Assembly: GCA_035772785.1 (NCBI GenBank)
Contig: JAOCPU010000041.1
Span: forward strand, 62,001 to 126,000
Length of the DNA: 64,000 bases
Direction: 5' to 3'
Source: Phlebiopsis flavidoalba
Lineage: Eukaryota; Basidiomycota; Agaricomycetes; Polyporales; Phanerochaetaceae
In this document: one piece after another, positions 22,151 to 33,195 of the stretch
Position numbering within the stretch: the stretch's first letter is position 1
How the letters are laid out: the number at the start of each line of letters is the position of its first letter
Made by a program: the position numbers and the translations under genes
Notes under the pieces: generated by a model
What the model saw: the letters and a program-made list of their open reading frames with translations, nothing else
Databases searched by the model: none
What the model was told of the DNA's origin: nothing

Positions 22151-24140
22151 CGAGGACCGGGAAAAAAAGCTGGTGCTCTCTCGCCGGCGAGCGCGAAGGA
22201 GTCGTTCAGGTTTGTCGCTGGGCGCAGCGGCACCACCACACTGGTGGCGGCCTGAGGAGTTTGGGTAGACTCAAGGATGAAAGCCACTTGCTCGTGTGTA
22301 ATAATTGGCTGGCAGGTAGTCTCGGTATGGCGCAGAGGAACATTTATATGTTTCCGACCTATCCTTTGAGCTTTTTGCACGCAAGCGCGCGGTCCATGGC
22401 GGATAGTAAGACCATGAGTGGACCTGATGTAAGCGCGAGGCTGGAGGGAATATGCCATGTCTTCTGGTCCTGCCGACAAAGAAGAAACTGCGGATAGCTA
22501 AAGCGCCAACCGCACATATGGCACTATTGAATTAGCTCTGTTTGCAAAGAAAGACTATGAATCTGTAAGACGAGGATGGGTTCCATGGAAAAATCCTCGG
22601 CGAAGAATGAGGTCGTGGCAGGATAAAACTCCCACCACATAGCTTAGGAAGGCTCCCGTTATAAGGCACCAGTCGGAGTGCACAATTTCGCGCACGCCAG
22701 GTTCAAGACACCGGTACTGATATGATGTTATCCGCACATGGGAAGCGACAGCGTGGAATACGGTGATGGCAAGGCGCCCACGTAAAATGCACCCGCACAT
22801 GCAAGCGTGGTGTCCGGAGAGTCGTCTATATCCTAGCTTCTCCCCCGATGCGACCCAGCCCCGAAGGCGTCGACCATGAGTGCGTTGCTTGAGCTCTGCT
22901 CAAGATTCGCCGCACCAGCCGCGAGAGAACGCTGCACCGGGTTAGTCGCCGGAGGACATTCGAAGGCGCGTTCGTTTGCGACGACCATCGGGCAGCGCCC
23001 GATGGCGCAGGCGCCTATTGCCAATCGCTCCGGGTGGTATTGATCGCCGAGAAACAATCCGGTGTCAGCTGGGAGACATCGTGCAAAAGGCACAGACCCC
23101 AGAAGATGGAGCAAGGACGAACAAGCTCCGGGGGGACTCACCAGGGATCGGCGTCATTGGTCCAAGAAGAAAGCACGGCGGCCATGCCGATGGTGTGGTT
23201 TTGCCATCGCGTCGCCCTCATGAAGTTACTCGCTGCGGACAACATGAGCCGCGTAAGAACACGACACAAAGCTCTTTCCGCAATGTGTCTTTCGAGAAGG
23301 CTGATATGATGTGTATGGATCACCGCAGGATCTCATCCCGAATGCAAAAACAAGGCAAACTCCCCTACGAGACGGAGAATAATGACATTCACACTCAAAC
23401 CTGGCAGCATAACAACTGACCACGCACCTAGGATTCTGGTGAAGATAACATGCTGGCTTCTGTAGCTAGGCCAGTTGGCCGAGACATGCAGCACACTGGA
23501 CTAGCTTGCTCAAAAACATGCCCGGCTCTTCGATTTCTTGAGCTGGACATTTCGTAGCACATGTTTTGAAAGCTCCAAACTGGGACATTAGGGTTATTGT
23601 CACAAGGACAGCCTATGAGACTGCTGTCAGTTGGTTTGCAGCCGTTACCACCGGCTGCCGTAACTGCAAGACGTGTGGTTCATGAACACAAGTGCAACCG
23701 CGACAGAAAGAAATCGGATTGGAGGAATGCGTTCCTTCGGCAAATCGCGCCAATGAGAAGACCACAAGTTATCGGATTTTGAAAAAAATTTCACAAGCAT
23801 TCATGTGCCTACGCGGTGGTAACATTGGGTCTTCCCATGGCCTAGCTCCGGGTGTCGACTCCGTGGTGGATGCATTGCATTTTACTTCCGTCGGCTTCTT
23901 TTTGTGCCAGAACGGCTTGCAAAACTGAGAGGCTAGAGCCTAGAAAAAGTTTCCCATGAGTCACACAGCACCAAGGGCCTCGCCGACTACCGCTCAGTGG
24001 ACCATGGTGGCTCAGATTGAGTGTGTCATGAAACTAGACGTCTGTCCACTTCATTGCGTAGCAGTGAGTTGAAAACACATTTTTCATCTTAAACCATCAT
24101 CTGCTGATTTTGAGCAACAAGGCACAGCAGGTCAGAAGGG
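22151..24140. other. Region without a confident gene
   Basis: About 2 kb with no recognised coding region, LTR or TIR. Open stretches at 22138-22479 (minus), 22555-22800 (minus), 22976-23419 (plus) have no family features. It could contain decayed 5' exons of PL14-like copy 2 and other mobile-element debris. The last part should be the THI20 promoter. Confidence 0.35.
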
Positions 24141-26383
24141 ATGTCTGCACCTAGCACAGAGTACCACCGCAGTCCTAACCATCGCTGGCACTGACAGTAG
24201 CGGATGGTGCTGCATTCAGCGTGAGCATATGAAAAGTTAGATGGACGTACTGTTTGACAGGAATGAGCCAGGCTGATCTCAAAACATTTACGGCGCACTT
24301 GTGCTACGGAGCCAGCGTCGTTGTTGCCCTCACGGCACAAAATACCACTCCGGAGTTCAAGCAATTCACTCATGTGGTCCTCAATTCATTGAGCAGCAGG
24401 TGGGCCGCCTGATTTTGGCAGCAATGCGTTCATTGAACGCGTTTGATTCATCAGCTGCCGATCGTTCTCGACGATGTTGAAATCAAAAAGCCCATCGAAA
24501 AACTGGGATGCTCTTCGATGCAGCTTCAATTCACGCAGTGGTAAAACACCCTCAAAAAATCCTCACTACACGGGTAAATCAATGCCTCACGCTGGTATGC
24601 GAGACCCGTCTGCGTGTCCACGTCTGGACACACGCTGCTCCAGCCCGATGCTGTCGAAGTTATTTGATTTCAGAGCTCTTCCCAGTAGGGACGTACCTCG
24701 TCGACCGCCAAACAAGTCGGAAGCAGAGCTCATACTCTCCACACGCGGTCTCCGCCTCGCCCACATCGGGAGCCTCGAGGAGATGATCACGGCGTCCGGG
24801 AAATCTCTCATCACCCTCCGGCACGCCAGGCCGTATTCTCATTCAAGGGCAGGGCAGTCCTCACTGTCCTCAACATGTATACCTCGTGTATGGCTGTCTG
24901 CGCGTGTAGTCAGCGCACGCACTGACCAACCAGCCCCTGCGCGGTCGTCCGAGCGGGCCGTACTCTCCTTTGAGGCGCACACATGGAGATCTTGCCAACG
25001 TCACGTGAAAGGGGACCACCGCCAAAGTCGGAAGAGCGTCGTCGATGTTACTCGGGACGCAAGAGTTCAGGACCGCACCCTGTACCATCGGCGAGGATCA
25101 ATGGATAGAAGTTACAAGACAACACCTAGTACCGGCTGCACGCTCTCCGCTGGCCGGAGGCGTGCTGGCCTTAGCTCGTGGACCCTATTCGGTTAGTCTG
25201 TTGACCAAACTTGTTTTATCAGTTGATTATTGGGTCCTGAGTCGAGGCAGCTACGCGCTCCGCGACCATGTACACGCATTTGGGCATTGAAACTGCTTTC
25301 CCGTTGGGCCAAGGTTACGGCCCGCTGAACCACATGCACGCTTTGACTGTCAGGAGTGTCCCTCAGTGTGTTGTCATGCATGTCCGGAGCAACTGAAATC
25401 TGACTAACCTATTCAGGGCTACGAAGAGCAACCCTCATCCCTTCACCCGCCTGCTCATTCAAGGCACCGCCAGTGTCTGGAAGGAATATGTTGAGCACGA
25501 CTTTGTCAAGCAGCTTGCGAAGGGGACTCTCCCGCGCGAAAGTTTCATCCATTTCATCAAGTTGGTCCCACACAGACGTTCACATCGAGGTTGAGCTGAA
25601 TCTCCCCTAGGCAGGACTATCTATACTTGAGGTACTACGCGAGGGCTTACGGGTGCGTATCTTGCGCTTGACTTGCCAAGGATCTAGTCACTAAGAGTAT
25701 ACAGACTTCTTGCAACCAAGTCGACCACCTTCCCTCAGATCAAGTCTGCTACAGACACCATCATCAACGTCGTGAACGAAGTAAACACTCACAAGTCGTT
25801 CTGCGCTCAATGGGGCATCACCGAGGCAGAACTTCTCTCTACCCCCGAATCTTCAGCCACGACCGCTTATGGCGCGTATTTGCTCGACGTCGGACTGCAA
25901 GGTCAGTTTTGACCCTGAAAACACACTTGAGCTGACGGCCGCCGTAGGAGACACAAGTAGACTGGTGATGGCAGTGGCCGCCTGCCTTCGGTACGGCGAA
26001 GTGAGGTCTGTCGGCTCCTTAGAAAGAAGCAACAGAAGCCGAGCTAGTGCGGGTCGTGACCGAAGGCAATCCGTACTAAGCAGTGGGTATGGAAGGACTA
26101 TGGCGGGCGAACAGTCCCAAAATGTCCGTGTCCGTCTATTCGCGGCGCTCAACCGGTAAAACGTTCCAACGTTCGTGTGTGTGTGAGCTGACGCATGCAT
26201 TAAATAGTGTTGGTCTTAGAACCACTATCGATAGCCTCCTCGCCCTCAACGGTTCCAGACCCCGACCTCGTGCCGCCAGCGGAGATTCAACGCAATGGAA
26301 GGACGGTGGCTTGGGAAGGCGGTTGGGGCACACGCGACTCGAGAAAGGATTTCTGGGACATGAGCGATGATCTTTCCAGATAG
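24141..26383 (+). CDS. THI20: THI20-type thiamine biosynthesis enzyme (HMP/HMP-P kinase fused to thiaminase II)
   Basis: The N-terminal half phosphorylates hydroxymethylpyrimidine for thiamine synthesis; the C-terminal TenA-like half salvages degraded thiamine. ATG at 24141 (MSAPSTEY) leads, after one frame change, into AVLTIAGTDSSG; an intron (about 24219-24272) interrupts the GIQ/ADLKTF motif, which resumes ADLKTFTAHLCYGASVVVAL and TAQNT. Further kinase motifs are VCVSTSGHTLL (split over frames near 24600), PNKSEAELILSTRGL and HIGSLEEMITASGKSLITL. From about 25430 the TenA domain reads HPFTRLLIQGTASVWKEYVE, HDFVKQLAKGTL, QDYLYLRYYARAYG, FCAQWGITEAELL and TAYGAYLLDVG, ending EKGFxDMSDDL at 26383. 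Domain order matches yeast Thi20. Many intra-exon frame changes. Confidence 0.87.
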
Positions 26384-26454
26384 ATGAAAGCGCAAGAGGA
26401 AAACGAACTAGATGTACAACTAAGATAGAAAAGTATATATCATGGTTCACTGCT

Positions 26455-27938
26455 CTACGGTGTAGGCGGCTTGGTGGCGTGAGCGTCGTCGTCTTCCGGG
26501 TCGATAGCGTATTTGGCCTCGGCCAACTCAAGTTCGATCTTGACCTGGGGGCCAGCATCGTCGGACAATGTTGTTGTAGCTTCCACTGTGGTAGATTTCT
26601 TCTTGCGGGTTACCTCAGGGGGCAGCGATTTTTGCACTGGGACAGAAGACCAGCCGCTCAGGTCGCAAGACTCACACCGTGGTCTGACCGGTTGACAGAT
26701 TGTCTGCGCGGCCGTTCATAAAGTACGTTGTGGAGATGTTTGAATGAGAAACTCACTTGACCGAAGCGACCAAACATGTGATTGATTTCTGCATGGAACT
26801 CCTTGGGGAGCCAGGATTGGAGATTGAGTCTAAGCAATAGGTCAACGACATATCCAGAGGGTGGGTGTATACCGCATTACCTGGTCTCTTCAGGATTCTT
26901 CGTCGGCGGTTTGTGCCAGCCAAGTCTGTTGGTTATCCTGTGTACATGAACGTCGACGCCAATGAGAAGGACCCCCACGTTTCTGCACTCTCAATGTTAG
27001 CAAAAATAATACGCTGCCACCCCCACAGCACCCCGTACATATTCCATGCGACATGCAAACACAAAAATGCCATCTTCGGCCCACAACGCCAGGAAAGCGA
27101 ACACAGCTCGTCCACGGTCTGGGGGGAACACAGTCAGAGTCAAACTCATCCCGCAATTCTGGGCAGTCTGTTTGATGTATGGCTGGGATTCTAGGTAAAA
27201 ATGGACAAGCTCGAAACGACGTTGAAAGTGCTAACTGAGTTTTACGCCGCCAGAAACCAACTTTGGCGATAGCTTCGGAAATGTTTTTGTCGTCCGCCTC
27301 CAGGATAGCCTCGAACCGTCAAGGTCTCCACCGACTGCGTTGCACCGTAGCTTCTGCACTGCATGGCCGTCGGTGACTTCGGTCCTTGGTTTGAGAGGAT
27401 AACATAAGTGAAACCAATGTAGATCAAAATCGGAATCGTCGACTCTGAAATAGAGTTGTTAGGACTACTAACGACAAGCGATGTATTACATTGCAGACGT
27501 ACTCTCGGATCCGTCTCCTTCCTTCAGCTGAGCCTGCTCACAGCCCATTGTGTCAACTGGGGCCACAATATGCTCTCGCATACAGGTGTATGGTATCATA
27601 CTGTTCCTTCCACCGAGGAGGCGCAAGGATGCGGAACGGCCAGAGCCTGTGGGACTGGTTTGGGCTTGCGAAGGTGAGACACTTTGACGACTCGGCTTCG
27701 TCACGACCTCGGTCGTGATGTCTGTCTCTTCTACCTTCAACACCGCTGTCTTGCGTTTTTTGCTAACGACCTTTGTTTGAGCAGCGGTAGGCAAAGTAAT
27801 GTCCTCTTCGGTGCTCTCTCGACTTTCAACCTCTATGGAACTCCGTGGTGCTGAAGGGCCAGGTTCGAAAAGGGTCACTCCGGAATGGAAAGGACTCGGT
27901 TTTCCAATGAGTTCGGAGCTAGGCGAACGTTTCATGAC
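26455..27938 (-). CDS. NTH1: Endonuclease III homolog (bifunctional DNA N-glycosylase/AP lyase)
   Basis: Nth1 removes oxidised pyrimidines and nicks AP sites in nuclear and mitochondrial base excision repair. ATG at 27936-27938 ([16 protein letters not shown]) starts a disordered, Ser/Pro-rich N-terminus. Then come a helix motif (YVILSNQ..., read as SSQTKDE across frames), [13 protein letters not shown] segment, the HhH motif ending [13 protein letters not shown] (near 27050-27085, carrying the catalytic Lys position) and [19 protein letters not shown] (about 26900-26955, catalytic Asp). [17 protein letters not shown] precedes the iron-sulfur segment [16 protein letters not shown]; the fourth Cys is read only after a further frame change (FCPSA). 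The tail is Lys/Glu-rich and stops at 26455. Convergent with THI20, 71 bp apart. Confidence 0.87.
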
Positions 27939-28096
27939 CAAGAAAAGACGTTTGGAGTTTGAGGGCGATACACAGTGTGTCTGCCAGATTGACTCTCAGA
28001 AAGATTGTGGCCACGAGCAAAGAGGGGATGGGCATAAGCGCCTACCGTGTTTCATTTAGCGCGTCGCAGACGCGTCACACGAAAAGGCGACGCCAG

Positions 28097-28835
28097 TCAC
28101 GACTCACATGATGTATGTGGGGACCAGCCGGAAAGCAGTTCGAGAATAGAGTTGTATATATTAATTACATTATTTAGGTACAATATCTGGGAACCACGGG
28201 ATGGTACGTTGAGGTATCCCAATGTAGTCTCGTTTGTGTGCGGTCGCTTTGCGAGTGCTCGAGTAGCTTTTGATTTACACGCGTCAAGTGGTCGATGAAC
28301 TGCGGGGGCAAATAAGTGTGTGTTCAGAGTAGAGCTATTGGGCTTACCTGTTTTCTTCCATCTATTTCCTCCGGTGGAAAAGTCGTCTTCAACGAGCAAA
28401 GCTCGTAGAGACGCAAGGGCTTCCTGGGCTGCAATGAGATGAGACTCAGCCACATTCCCAGCCTTGATCTGTGCGTCAGTATCTATCTTCTCAAAGGATT
28501 CGTTGCGTATACCTTTCGAACGTTCTCTGACTCGGAATAGAATTGGGACAAGATATGGGAATGGGAACAGCAGTGCGTCACCGGGTCATCTTGTCTTGGG
28601 GCACATAACCACTTTATACCAGGCGACGGAAGTTCAGCTGCATACGATCTTGCTGGCGGTAAAGTCTCGTGTGAAGTGAGAGCTAGAATTACACACGGTG
28701 AGCATTACTGCAAAACAGTGAGTAACGGGGCCAATACGCACTGCGAACAAGGCCGTCGATATGGCTTGAAGAACGGCAAGGAGACTGTGTCTGATAGCCA
28801 AGTTTCGTAAGATGCATACGCCCCTGTAGCCACAT
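28097..28835 (-). CDS. Hypothetical protein, multi-exon
   Basis: The minus strand has a chain of exons with good splice signals. The possible ATG at 28835 gives MWLQGRMHLTKLGYQTQSP; introns follow near 28680-28745, 28515-28605 and 28470-28514. Then comes a clearly coding segment IKAGNVAESHLIAAQEALAS followed by LRALLVEDDFSTGG, another intron (about 28302-28347) and FIDHLTRVNQKLLEHSQSD. The helical, Ala/Leu-rich middle part looks like a real protein but I do not recognise the family. It lies upstream of NTH1 on the same strand. Confidence 0.4.
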
Positions 28836-31433
28836 GAGGGTCGCGCAACGTCTCATTGCTCCTGCTGTAGGTGTAGTTCCGAGTTAAGACTCACCCCCCT
28901 TGCCCCCCTTTTTGTGCTTTGTGTTCCGTTGATTGTTGTGGTAGTCGAGTGTTAGATCTCACCATCGGGGACCGAGCTTTTGAATACACTTATAGCCTCC
29001 AGCAATGCTGTCTCAAGTAGCTTCGCCAAACACCAGTAGGCCAACACACGTTTTCATATGACGCGTATAGTTTCTTGCTGGAAGCCTGAAAGAACGACTT
29101 CCACGCGCTAAGTTTTGAGGTTTCACACGAAAGCTGCAGCTGCGTGGGATGAACGGACCCTCAGCACTCGCTTCGCTGAGGGTGTGGGGGATGAATTCTA
29201 TTAGGGCACATCAGTAGAAAAAATATTATGGAAAAGATCTGCACGAACTGAGGTGTCCAGGACGAGACATGAGATGATACGAACGCGTCCTCCAATAGTT
29301 GCCCAGCGAGCCAACAGATTTCATGAGGTGCCTACGACCTTCGGGGTAGGTTGAATTGAACCAAAATGATATCACGTCACCTGATGATAGGTCTTCAGTT
29401 AACCGTCACGATCGTAACGTTATACCAAGGCTTCAGGCGGGCGGTCCGGACACGAACCACCACACTGATTAGTATGCAGACTCTTATCTCCTGTAATCAT
29501 GGGAGCTCTCCGGGACACAACACCAGGCTATGGATCAAGGAGGGTTTGTGTGGCCCTCGCAGACAGATTCGTATAATTGGAGAAACCCCAGAGTCACCCT
29601 TGAGTTGCCCAGAAGAAATGCTCGATGAGCCTACTCGTCCAGGATAATTTCAACCTAGGACAAGATGATCATCGATGAAAAACTTTCTCTATAGCGCCTA
29701 TGAGTTGGGGACTCTCAAGCTGGATAATACTATCGGAGCGCTACCTGGGTGAATGACCTGGTAGTGTACGCGAAAGGTGAGGGCCTTGCCGGGGTACCCG
29801 GCCACAGGTTCAATGAACCGCTTGATCTACAATGGAGTTGAATATGTAGTGTATCCCTACACGCTACGAGGGGCTTCGTACCTGCCAAGTACAAAACACA
29901 ATATGATTCCCTCGTAGATTATCGATGTGTTATCCCAACCCCTCTATGGAGGAGTCGGTATCACATCTCGTCCCAAACAAAGGGCTGTGGCGGTCCCGAG
30001 AGGAGCTCCAAATTCTCGGCTGTCGGCCATCAACCCGAGTATGGAATGCCTCCCTGGGCTGCGTCTCGAGGAATTCAAATTGATGCTAATAGCACGGCGA
30101 AATCCGGGCTCGGTTCTATGGATTTCTATTGGGTTCAGCCGTATCTTGCGCAGGATAACTTTCTAGACGACTGGCATGGAAGTGAGAGGTCGAAGGTCAT
30201 CCAAATCTCCTTCATAGCTCGGTATAGAACAGTTGCAGAGTGTCTATAATTCACGATCAACTAAACTACTACGCTGCGTTGACTGCGATTTAGTATTCAG
30301 GACGTACCTTTCTTTAAAGCAAGTACTGTCACATATTGCTTCGACCCATTCACGAGTCAGGCAAGTCGCTCCCATACATAACCATGTATATGCCTCGTCG
30401 AGTTGCGGAAGATCATAGCGACAGGAACGCCTTCCAGGAGCGATACGTCGCCACTTTCGCTTTGCCAATCCTCTACCTGTTCAAGGATGATTTAGGAGAA
30501 TAATGAGAGGTAGAAACATCACTGACATCGTGGACCCTCTTCCCGTGATAGCTCTCTCCAGTACGAAGTCACAAGACTATTTCAAAGAGGGCGAATACCA
30601 ATCGGGACACCCAGGACACAGTGTTCAGCTGTAATGGGACACTGCCGTGAGGGATCGTCTGTTTGCTTTCTGCGAAAAGGTAGGGTTGGGATGGTTTTCG
30701 TGGTTGAGTTCTTGACAAGAAGAGAGTGAACATAAAGCACAGTGTGTAAACGGTTTGTGATAATGTGTGTTTCCTGCGTGCCAGCCCTCTGTTAGTACAT
30801 TATCAACTTATTGACCTGATGAGTCATGACTCTCTGGAGCACGACGAATGATGTACTGACCTCACAAGCAAAAGATTCTTATCCAATTATCTCAACATAA
30901 CTCCTGGGGAAGTAATGGAGCCCTAAAGCGTCGAATGGGGGAAGGCGGATCTTCTCGGTTCTTCTTACCCCCTATATCCCCCTATTTACGTCATAACCGC
31001 CTGTCCATCCTAGGTCTCCCCGATCTTGGGCAAGCGTGAATGGAGATCACGCACATCCTGAGCAATACAAACTTCGAATGCGCTCATAGAGTTCCATGAG
31101 GGTAAGTTCATTTGTAAACAAAACCTCCTCAGGTCTCATCTCTGCGGAAATACGATCAAATCTTGCGTGTGCCTCGGGGTGTAGTCGGGATCTCACCACT
31201 TTTGACCGCCTGTTCCAGTATTGAAGTCACATCTGCAAATGAGTCCCCACCAGGCATTGACACGTGGAAATCGACGGTCCATGTTGTCAGGCATGGCTGG
31301 AAGCCGGCGGGGACGGGATAGAGGAAGCTTCGGGATTAAAAGGGTCGCGTCAAGGCAAGCGCCCAATAATTGACCGCGGTTTTACACGGAAGCGCCGGAG
31401 TGAAAGTCCGGCTTCGACACGTCACGTCACAGC
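28836..31433. other. Region without a confident gene
   Basis: About 2.6 kb. Two minus-strand patches look weakly coding: 31256-31030 (MPGGDSFADVTSILEQAVKS, then RFDRISAEMRPEEVLFTNEL across a frame change) and 29710-29830 (EPVAGYPGKALTFRVHYQVI). They could be exons of one or two unknown genes divergent from MSW1, but no family is recognised. Plus-strand open stretches (29366-29647, 29927-30249) look like chance. Confidence 0.35.
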
Positions 31434-32869
31434 ATGCTCCTCACTCCTCTCCGCCGTGCATCCTCGCAATTTGGAGGACACGAAAGCTTTTCTCCTCAAC
31501 ATGTCTTCGCATAGCTCCCATAAATCCGGGAAAAACTCGCGTTGTCTTCTCTGGAATTCTAGGCCCACAGGAACGCCGCATGTACTTTCTGCATTCGCGC
31601 TGAGCGTAACGACATACTTCAATATTAATTTAGCTGGCGAATTTCCTATAGGAGCTTTTGCTAGTAATTGGGTCAGACTCCAACAGGATGCGAGTCCTGG
31701 AAGATGCAACTCATATACTCCATAGTTGGATGGGCACTCGTTAATACCTTGCCTCAAAATCCCCGCGCGCTAGCCGTCGCGAGACGTGGAGATGCTTGCC
31801 GCACTTCTTGGCCATCGGTTTGGGACCCTAAGAGGTCCATAATGATTTCCATCAAGATGAGGTACACGTACTACTTACGTGTTCCCCTGGACGACTTGAC
31901 CATCATACAAATGATAACATAACCCTCATCACCACCGAGCTGGGCTGGGTCTTCAACTGCATAACTCCTGTGAGGCAAAACTGAGGCGAATGACGACATG
32001 TGAAAGGTGTGTAACAGATGAACACTTGTCTATCGTTTGAGTACAATCAGTAGGAATCATAAAAGGCGCGTCTCGCCACTTCAAGAAACTCAAAAGACGA
32101 GTCGGAGGTTGACGAATCTCTACTAAACACTGTTTAATTCACATACCACCGTCTTGCAAGCAGCAGACATCTTGCTGTATAAGTGAGTCGATTTGCACTC
32201 CGCCTGGTGTATACTCTCTGACACTGTAGCCGCTAGAGCGACACATGTTCCGGTCGGTGAAGACCAGAAGCAGCATATTGAGCTTGCCCGTGACATTGGC
32301 GATAGCTTTAACCGAACGTTCAAGAAGCTATTCCCTTTGCCCGAATACGTTGCAAGTAAGCAGATATTCCATACGAACCATACTCTTAAATTGACATTTG
32401 ATAGCTCCAACGCGTCGAGTCCTCTCGTTGAAAGACCCGACATCAAAAATGTCGAAATCTGCTCCAGACGTCTCTTCCCGCATCCTACTACTCACGGACA
32501 GCGAGAAGGACATCCGCTCCAAAATTCGCAGCGCCGTCACAGACTCCACCAAAGGCGTTACATATGACCTGAAAATCGTCCAGGGACTTCCAACCTACTC
32601 TCGATCCTTGCTGCATGTACGAACGAAGATCCTGCTCTCGTCGCGAAGCGCTTCGTGGACAAGGCCACGGTGACCTAAAGGCCGAGGTTGCGGACGCTGT
32701 CGTCGCTTTGATTGAGGGCCCCAGGACAGAATTTGAGCGTTTACGCGGCGAGGAGGCGTATCTCGCAAAAGTTGCAAAGGAGGGGGCCGAGAAAGCTATG
32801 ATGCGCTCAGGTGCCACCATGCGAGAGGTCAATGTCGCGTTCTGTAGGTCTTTATTGAATAACAGTTAA
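31434..32869 (+). CDS. MSW1: Mitochondrial tryptophanyl-tRNA synthetase
   Basis: Class I synthetase charging mitochondrial tRNA-Trp. ATG at 31434 gives [20 protein letters not shown], a basic, Ser-rich likely targeting sequence. The catalytic fold starts RVVFSGI.PTGTPH; an intron (about 31579-31631) splits the HIGH-like motif, then [13 protein letters not shown] and YSIVGW. Later exons give [46 protein letters not shown] and the KMSKS motif ([20 protein letters not shown]) at 32443-32500. The C-terminal helical part includes [20 protein letters not shown] and ends with stop at 32869. At least four frame changes. Length and motif order fit the mitochondrial enzyme rather than the cytosolic one. 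Confidence 0.88.
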
Positions 32870-33195
32870 CTACAGTCACCTTTGAGTTGTTATTGGTCAT
32901 AAACTGAGCCCTTCGTTTGTCCTCTCAGACGTCTTGCTGACTCCTGTGCCAATTCATTATGACCTTGCGATGTGACCATCCTTCGAGTGCGTCGCTGACC
33001 ACCTGGCCATATTGGGCGTCTCTGACAGCCACGCTTATTACGTCAGCAATTGTTTTGCTTCAGCCTCGTTAGCCTCTTTCTCTAACTTATGGACTCTTTT
33101 TCTTCAACTCACAGCGATAAAATCTCTTCTTTGAAATCAGGTCGTTCAAGACACCCTGATTGAAGGCTCTATATTTTCAACGAAGCAAATACAAA

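Noticed and set aside
22976..23419. 147-codon plus-strand open stretch
   Set aside because: No domain, many rare residues in succession, no splice signals around it; left as unannotated.
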